From Castor canadensis (lineage: Eukaryota > Chordata > Mammalia > Rodentia > Castoridae), in assembly GCF_047511655.1 (NCBI RefSeq), contig NC_133395.1:73441910-73505909 (forward strand): a stretch of 64,000 nucleotides of DNA, given 5' to 3'. Shown in pieces: positions 55,501 through 64,000 of the stretch (position 1 is the first letter of the stretch; each line of letters opens with the position of its first letter). The position numbers were made by a program, and so were the translations under genes. The notes under the pieces were generated by a model, which saw only the letters and a list, made by a program, of their open reading frames with translations, did no database searches and had not been told where the DNA came from.

Positions 55501-58500
55501 TGGGTTGGTATACTGGCAACTATCATATTATGTGTTTGTACCTTGGTTATCAGTATCTTTCAAAGTTTGGAAAGATAAATTCCCTTAAGCCTATGATACA
55601 GATAATATACCTTGAGGCATTTACTATTTTCAAGAAAATTATAAAGTTTAGCAGACATTCAGTTAGCCGCTGTAGGAAATAAGATTGCTTATGGAAGAAA
55701 GACCAACTGACTGTATCTGAAGATGAGGTTTAATGGATTCCACTAAACTGGAGAAAAGTTTTGTTCCAGATTTAACCTGTTCAACTTGTAGAAGAACACA
55801 GTTTGAGCTAGGTATGGTAGCTCACACCTGTAATCCTAGATACCTGGAAGGCAGAGATCAGAAGGATCATGGTTCAAGGCCAACCCAGGCAAACAGTTGG
55901 TGAGACCATCCCTCCCCATCTCAATCAATAAAAAGCTGGGCATGGTGGAGCACAGTCTGTCATCCCAGCTAATGGGGAACAGCATAAATAGGAAGATCAC
56001 TGTCCTTTATGCCTACCAGGACACTATTTCAAAGACAAAGTTAAAAGGGCTGGGGGTGTGGTTCAAGTGGAAGAGCACTTGCCTAGAAAGCACAGTGCTT
56101 GCCTAGCAAGCACTGAATTCAAACCCCAGTACTACCAAAACAAAACAAAAAAAATCAAACAAAAAAATGGGTTGCAGGCCTCTCACTTGTGGACTATATA
56201 GGGATAAGAAACACATAACTGAGAAGATTAATGTCCAGAAAGAACCTAATAGTTGTAACGATGATTTGAATATGATAAGATGAAATGTAGTAGGGCTAAA
56301 TGTATTTGATTTCAAGTAGTGGTCAGACATATCTTTTAATACTATACTTGATCTTAGTTAACCAAAAGGTGGAGAAGCAATCAGAAATACCTTATGAACA
56401 ATGGATGTGTCAACTAAAATCCCTTATAGCAAATGAAATGGAAGGAGCATTAGCTCTCTTGGGACCACTTCTGCAGAACTAGGAGATGATCAATATTCAT
56501 TAGTTACAGGGCTGAGACAAAATTCTTTACTCCCTGAGCTACATTTATGTGAACTCAAACCACCTAATAGTTGCCGCTTGTTGGAGAATGGAGAGGGCAA
56601 TAGAAATGCTGGTTGAAAGTCCTGAAAAGATTCTTTTAACAGACATGGGCTAACACTGGCAAGGCAGTGTGTACAAAGAGTGAAGCAGATCTTGTGAAGC
56701 ACATACAAATCACACGTCTTATTTTCTGTCTTATTTAATGTATGCTGTACCTTATTTTAATTATTAAGAAGTCTAAATCATTTACCAGTCATATTTATCT
56801 TTAAAAAAAAATCCTTCCTCCAAATACACCTATCAAGGATTAGAAAAACTGTCTTAGAAACATGGTTCATTTTTTTGCTTTGGACGTTCTACGAGATTAT
56901 TATTCCAACCTACCCTTCAGTGAGTTCAGCCAACATGTATGTGCATATCATATATACAGAGTTGTTTCTCATGTGTGCTAAGATAATACTCTTTCCTATT
57001 TTTTTTGTAGCACAAGGTCCCATCTAGCTTTCATTCTACATTCTGGGGACTTAGGTATAGAACAAGTTTCTTTCTTTCTTTCTTTCTTTTTTGTAGTTCT
57101 GGGGTTTGAACTCAGGGCCTATATCTTGAGCCACTCCACCAGCCCTTTTTTGTGAAAGGTTTTTCCGACCTAGGGTCTCGAGGAACTATTTGTCTGGGCT
57201 GGCTTCGAACCATCATCCTCCTGATCTCTGCCTCCTGAGTAGCTGGGCGTGACCCACCGGTGCCTGGCTTAGAGCAAATTTCTTTTTTTTTTTTTTTTTT
57301 TTTCATTTTTCTTTTATTATTCATATGTGCATACAAGGCTTGGTTTATTTCTCCCCCCTGCCCCCACCCCCTCCCTTACCACCCACTCCACCCCCTCCCA
57401 CTCCCCCCCTCAATACTAGAGCAAATTTCTTATCAAAAGGAAAACAACAGTGTAAGCATGGTGATAATCCACGCCTTGCTCTCCCCTTCAGTGTTGGGAG
57501 TGGGCTGGAGAGTCCACATGGAGAGCTGGTGGCCAGCCCTTGCTCTTACCACTTGGAAGGTTACCACTTGGGAAGGTGGGCCTAGATCCTCTTATTTAGA
57601 GACCCTAGAAATCCTATTTTTAGCATAGATGCATTTGAAAAATTTTGAATGCAGGGTCAATTAAAAAATATCGTGCAAGCTTAATAAGACATGCCTGTGA
57701 ACTGGCTATAACTCATTGACTACTGGGATGTAGCATTCCTTCATTATTTTGATGTATGTAACTTCATGTTTAGAATAGAAGAGAAACTGAAAAATATTCA
57801 ACTCCCAGCAATCCTCACCTTTGTCACTTGTTAACAATGAATAGAAACTGACTACTGGCAAAGACCAGACTGGACTGGATAGGTCTTGAGGGTTGGGAAG
57901 ACTTCATATCCTGTCTGGACACTGTTACTACTGTCTCTGACAGACTGATATCTGTAACTGTTTAGGAATTTACTTTGCTATGTTTAGTCAGGTAAAATAC
58001 TAATCCTTTCACAATGTGCACACTTCTCTGAAAAAGAATATACACATGTACTAACTATGGGTAAACTTACACTGTAGGTGACATCCAGACATGGACTGGT
58101 AATTTATACATTCATTTATCCCCATTTTACTTGTCCCCATTCAAAGGCTGCTCTCAGAATAGCCTTTGAACCTACCTAAAAAAGAGAAATGGAAAGGATC
58201 ACTTACAGGCCAAATGTTGAGTTTTGCTTTGGAATGGAAGTCAAATGATAGTTCTAATCAGCAAAATATCTCTACCAACTCTGTTTATAAGATCTCAATA
58301 TTTAAATGGATTGACAACATCATTTCTCTTCAAAGCCCACCTTTAATGTGTAAAGATTTTCTACCACTTTTCTCTCCTAGGCCATTTTTGGCCTTGTCTG
58401 AATGTCTCCTGTGATGCACTTAGTGCAAAAGGCAGACCTCAAATTCAACAGTGGTTCAGTAAAGACTGGTGGAATTAAGAATATATGGTTTGATAGTGTG

Positions 58501-60044
58501 TGGCCCTGTGGCCAGCTCCTTCCAGGGTATACTGTGAAATTCAAACAGAATTTAACCAAGTCGCCACATGGCTTACACTACCTAACTTTGTCTGACTTAC
58601 TAGAATTGCCAACCTTTCTCTTTAGGCAGCATACTATTTGTTTTCCAGAACAGCTTCAAAACCCAGGATTATCACATACATGGGACTGAAAGCATTTTTC
58701 TCATGACAACTGGTCACTGCTTGAGTTCTCTGGTCACCAAGGAGTCCCATGAGGCATTCAGGAAAATGTGAAACTCCAAGCTAATACTAACAGGGGGGCC
58801 CAAGGTGGGTTGGTTTTACTAAAACACAGTCAACATTAGACTAGAATTTGCACTTCCAACATTCTTTCCTTAACAAATCCCACTCTCACCAGTCCTGAGT
58901 ATTTTATACATCCTCATTATTTATGCAGATTCCTAAAACTATTTAAGACATTTAAACATCTACTGGAAATTATTCTCTAGTTTTTTTCCTATGTGTATAT
59001 TTTTACATCTGGAAGTGAAAGAAAGCCTGGATGAATGTAAGGAACATGGTCTTTAGAGTTTTCCTCTTAGCTTCAGTTTTCTTATCTGCAAAATGGAAAA
59101 GCCCTATTTCAAAGGATTATTGTAAAGGATCGAAAGAGATTATATGTGAATGATAATCGAAAAACATTAGTTTCTTCTCTTCCCTTTTGCATTCTCAAGC
59201 CTTTGTTGTAATGTTATCAGAGTTGTCACATGTATCTACATGAATGAAGAAAAGAGATGGGGAAGAATAAATACTACAAAATGCAGTCATATGCTGAATA
59301 ACATTTTACTTATTGAAAAACCACATATGTAATGGTGGTCCTGTACATGTCACTTAGTAATGCCTGATGACATTAGAGCCTTTAGTTCGTGTAAAGTCTA
59401 TGATGCTCCTATAATGATCAAATTGCCTACTGGTGCATTTCTCAGAACATAGCCCCATCACTAAGTGACACATAACTGAAGAAGCAAAGAAAATAGAGGG
59501 GGACAAGGAGAAAATGAGTAGGAAGAATAAGCGATAACAAGGGAGATCTTTGTTGAGGGGAGGAAAGTAAGGACAAACTAAAACAATTTCATAGAAATAA
59601 ACTATGAGCACAATAGGCTCACAGTTTAAAATTAGGATATTTGGAAAATAGTATCACTTTATTAGAATTTCCAATTACTCATAGGGCTAACTAGGAATTC
59701 TAAACAAAGAAATAAAAGGTTTGGTTTCAACCCTTGTTTCTAAAAAATCTGCAATGTGCCAATGCACTCTCCCAGTTTTTTATTACAGAGTGTAATAGGC
59801 TTTGATGGTTGAGAGTAAATGTTTAAATAACTAATTACTTTTATATGCTACTATAGAAACTATACTATGAGCTACATGAGGCTTGTGCTAACTGTTGATC
59901 CTAACCTGGTAGCTGTTTTCTGGACTGAATTTGAACAGGAAGGTATGGGAGAAGAACTGAGCTGGAATCAAGACTGGTGCTACTGGGTGGCCATAAAATC
60001 CGACACCTGAGTAATACTTTACTTTTCAAAAATATAGCACCTTG

Positions 60045-60440
60045 CTGGGTGCAAAGTGGCTCATGCCTATAATCCTAGTTACTCAGGAGGCAGATATCAG
60101 GAGAATCTCAGTTTGAAGCCAACAAGGGCAAATAGTTCATGAGATCCGGTCTTGAAAAAAACCTATCACAGGTGATTCAAATATGTAGCTGAGTTTTGGG
60201 ATACACTGCTTTGTAGAATATCCCCATTTACTCTTTGTTAAAGCTTAAGTCCTTTAGAGACCATTTCTGTTTCTTTAGCTTTAAATAAAAGCAAATCATT
60301 CCAAAAGAGTAAACAAAACAAAACAAAACAACCCAAAAAACCTATCACAAAAATGGGTGGTGGAGTGACTCAAGTGCTTTAGCACTTGCTAGCAAGCATG
60401 AGGCCCAGTTCAAACCCTAGTAGCACCTATATATTGGTGC
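60045..60440 (+). repeat. B1-ID composite SINE split by a retroposed insert
   Basis: Left half 60045-60170 and right half 60350-60440 are one composite SINE. A 164-base insert (60171-60334) lies between 15-base direct repeats aaaaaacctatcaca at 60156-60170 and 60335-60349. Confidence 0.85.
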
Positions 60441-61264
60441 TGCTGAGATATGTAAAAAGAGCACATCATGAATGCACACACAGGGACTGGGACTGATGGA
60501 AATGCTAGAGCTTACTGTGATGTTTTGAGCTGCACATTTGACCATGACTGCATTGTTTATGGGAAATTTATCATGTAATATCACAAATACCTATTTTAAA
60601 AATATTACTCAAATAAGTTATTTTGTATATCTCTATGTTTCCTGACTTTGTAGTCAGGGACACTTAGAGAGGTTAAACTGTTTTCTTCAACTATAGAACA
60701 GGCTAATGCCACCTTCCTGCCTCCTATCTAGAGAAGACTGAATGACTTGATGGATAGGAAAGTTCTCTGTAAACCATGAAGAGAAATATAAATGTGTGTT
60801 ATCAAGAAGGGCAGAAACTACACTTCAATACCCTATCTAGATACTTATTAGTCTTACAGTTTGTTTAATCTCTGGCCTCATCACAAAATGGATCAAGGGG
60901 CTTACCTCGTGATGCAATGCTGGCAAGGACAGGTATTCCCAGGATTGTAAGCTTGTTCAGTGACAATTACGAGTTGGAATTGAATCACTGGTATTAGATT
61001 ATAATTTTCACTCCAAGCCCTATTTGGTTCTTTCTACATTAGTAAAGTCTGAAATCACAAGAAAGTGATTTCAGATCCTCCAGAGGGTGTGAATTATAAA
61101 ATGCCTTCCCAATAATAAAGCTGTAATTCCAAGGAAATACCTTTTTTGTCAAGACTGGACAGCAGCCTCCTAAATTCCCTTTGTCTATTTCCACAGTGGA
61201 TCGAGTGGGACAGACTTAGTCTGATCACCATTAACTGTTAAACTTTCCAACTGCTCACCATTGC

Positions 61265-61690
61265 ATGAAACACCCAAGCCTTGCAGGGACAGGCTTCTGT
61301 TGTGTCTCCAGACTGCTTAAACTTTTCTCCAAGTCACTTTCTGCACTCAACTCCATAGCCTCATCTTGGTTCTTAGGAAGGCCAAGTTCCTTCCTGCCTC
61401 AGGACCTTTACACAGGCTCTCTACCCACCCCTCTTTACTTGCTAACTCTTACCTCACAGTTTGGACTTCCACCTAGCTGACACATACATGGAGCAGCCCT
61501 CCAATAATGTCCCTCCCATTTGATCAGATTGCCCTGCTGTATGCTTTTACCACTCACTGTTCTTTCCTGTCCTTAATGACACTTACCATAGTCTACACCT
61601 CCATGACGTAATGCCTGCCCAATGACGAGATGAGAGGTTCTATAAGGACAGAGGCCTTTCTCTTGCTCACTATTGTATCCATCATGTAGG
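61265..61690 (+). mobile_element. L2 fragment
   Basis: Blocks such as cttaggaaggccaagttccttcctgcctcaggacctttacacagg and tataaggacagaggcctttctcttgctcactattgtatcca are typical of the L2 3' region. Confidence 0.7.
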
Positions 61691-62190
61691 CCAAGTAGGA
61701 GGCACTTGACATCTAACTGCAGAGTGAATGACTTTAATCTGCTCAGATGCTCTGTCCAACTGCCTTTACAGTATGTCCTATCTTCATGAGATAGCTGGTA
61801 TGTGGTATGCACTGAAAACTATTCTAAATGGGAAAAATTTGTTTTATAGTGACTGGTGAAAGGTCATCAGAGACTTTCTTCATTGAAGGAATTAAGTGGT
61901 TCTTTGAAGAATAATGAAATTTGGTTTTATATTCTGAATTAAGATCCAGTTTTTAAGAAAATGATTAGTATGGTTAGAGTTATTTTTATCCTGCTATTAA
62001 AAAAAAAACCCAAAAAACCCAAATCTCATCACGCACAGTCATGCATGACTTCAATGTCACTCTGTCTTCTCTACTGGTTTTATGTGAATGTGAATGATGA
62101 CTCATTCTACCTCTTCCTTTCTCAAGTGCCATGCTTCTTGGATGGATCAAAACAACACACAGTGTCAGACCACAGAGGAAATACATTCTA

Positions 62191-63742
<1,552 letters not shown>

Positions 63743-63824
63743 TGCTGAACCACTGAGTTCTGTGGGTCCCAACCTGTCAGAAAACAGGTGGTCTGCATAG
63801 ATGGTTTCTAGATCACTTCTGTCT
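63743..63824 (-). CDS. FRY: FRY coding exon (most 5' in window)
   Basis: 82 bases. The donor is tcagca|gtaaga. Encodes DRSDLETIYADHLFSDRLGP, then TELSGSA, in the frame that joins the next exon in phase 0. The acceptor aatgttag|aga is the only AG compatible with an open frame but has a poor pyrimidine tract; a better one (tttcttccattgtag) ends 18 bases upstream, but would introduce stops in all three frames. Confidence 0.75.
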
Positions 63825-64000
63825 CTAACATTTTACCATCTAGATCTACAATGGAAGAAAAAAGTAAAGAGCAACAGCCAAGGCCAAGAAAAGCTATGGG
63901 GCAGGGAGAAACAGTTACCCAGAGTAGTTAACAGGAGGAAGGAGATGACATCCAGTACAACTGGTTTTGGGTGGGGCTAAGACTAGAAGGAAGTCATTGA

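Overview
This is mammalian nuclear DNA: genes broken into short GT-AG exons, long AT-rich introns, and dense short interspersed repeats. The commonest repeats are ID-like (tRNA-derived) SINEs, alone or fused behind a B1/7SL-like monomer, with a right-hand unit reading roughly 'gtggctcaagtggtagag...gagttcaaaccccagtacc'. That points to a rodent. The composite form resembles what I associate with beaver (Castor) and related castorimorphs; this assignment is inference. Old L1, L2, MIR, MaLR and Tigger copies fill most of the rest.

The gene order is the conserved BRCA2 - ZAR1L - FRY block, reversed relative to the usual human drawing. BRCA2 is on the minus strand (1-~21,130). I can place non-coding exon 1, the ATG exon and coding exons 3-10 exactly, plus the first 1,419 bases of giant exon 11, including the BRC1 repeat, where the window cuts the gene. 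All 1,096 codons seen are open. A GC-rich bidirectional promoter region (about 20.5-21.5 kb) separates BRCA2 from ZAR1L. ZAR1L is on the plus strand, with four coding exons (26,810-33,283), 310 codons and a complete C-terminal cysteine-rich zinc-binding domain. FRY is on the minus strand and converges on ZAR1L. Its 3' exons lie at 40,164-63,824: five clear ones and one candidate 18-base microexon. The rest of FRY lies beyond 64,000.

The most notable feature is not part of this synteny block. BRCA2 intron 3 holds an intronless, fully open 159-codon copy of DPPA3 (Stella/PGC7) at 12,919-13,398 minus, in the same orientation as BRCA2. It keeps the hallmark motifs, so it is a DPPA3 retrocopy that could still be functional. 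DPPA3 and ZAR1L are both oocyte/early-embryo genes, so this copy sits close to an oocyte-active promoter region.

The second notable feature is a MaLR retroelement (41,923-44,327) with two LTR-like ends and an unusually long uninterrupted internal frame of 453 codons, in the last FRY intron/3' region. The remaining observations are structural: a nested retroposed transcript fragment with a clear target-site duplication, a local tandem duplication built around a SINE, a 24-base perfect palindrome, and a nearly end-to-end Tigger-like element. Repeat boundaries are approximate throughout; exon boundaries of BRCA2, ZAR1L and FRY are exact except where stated.
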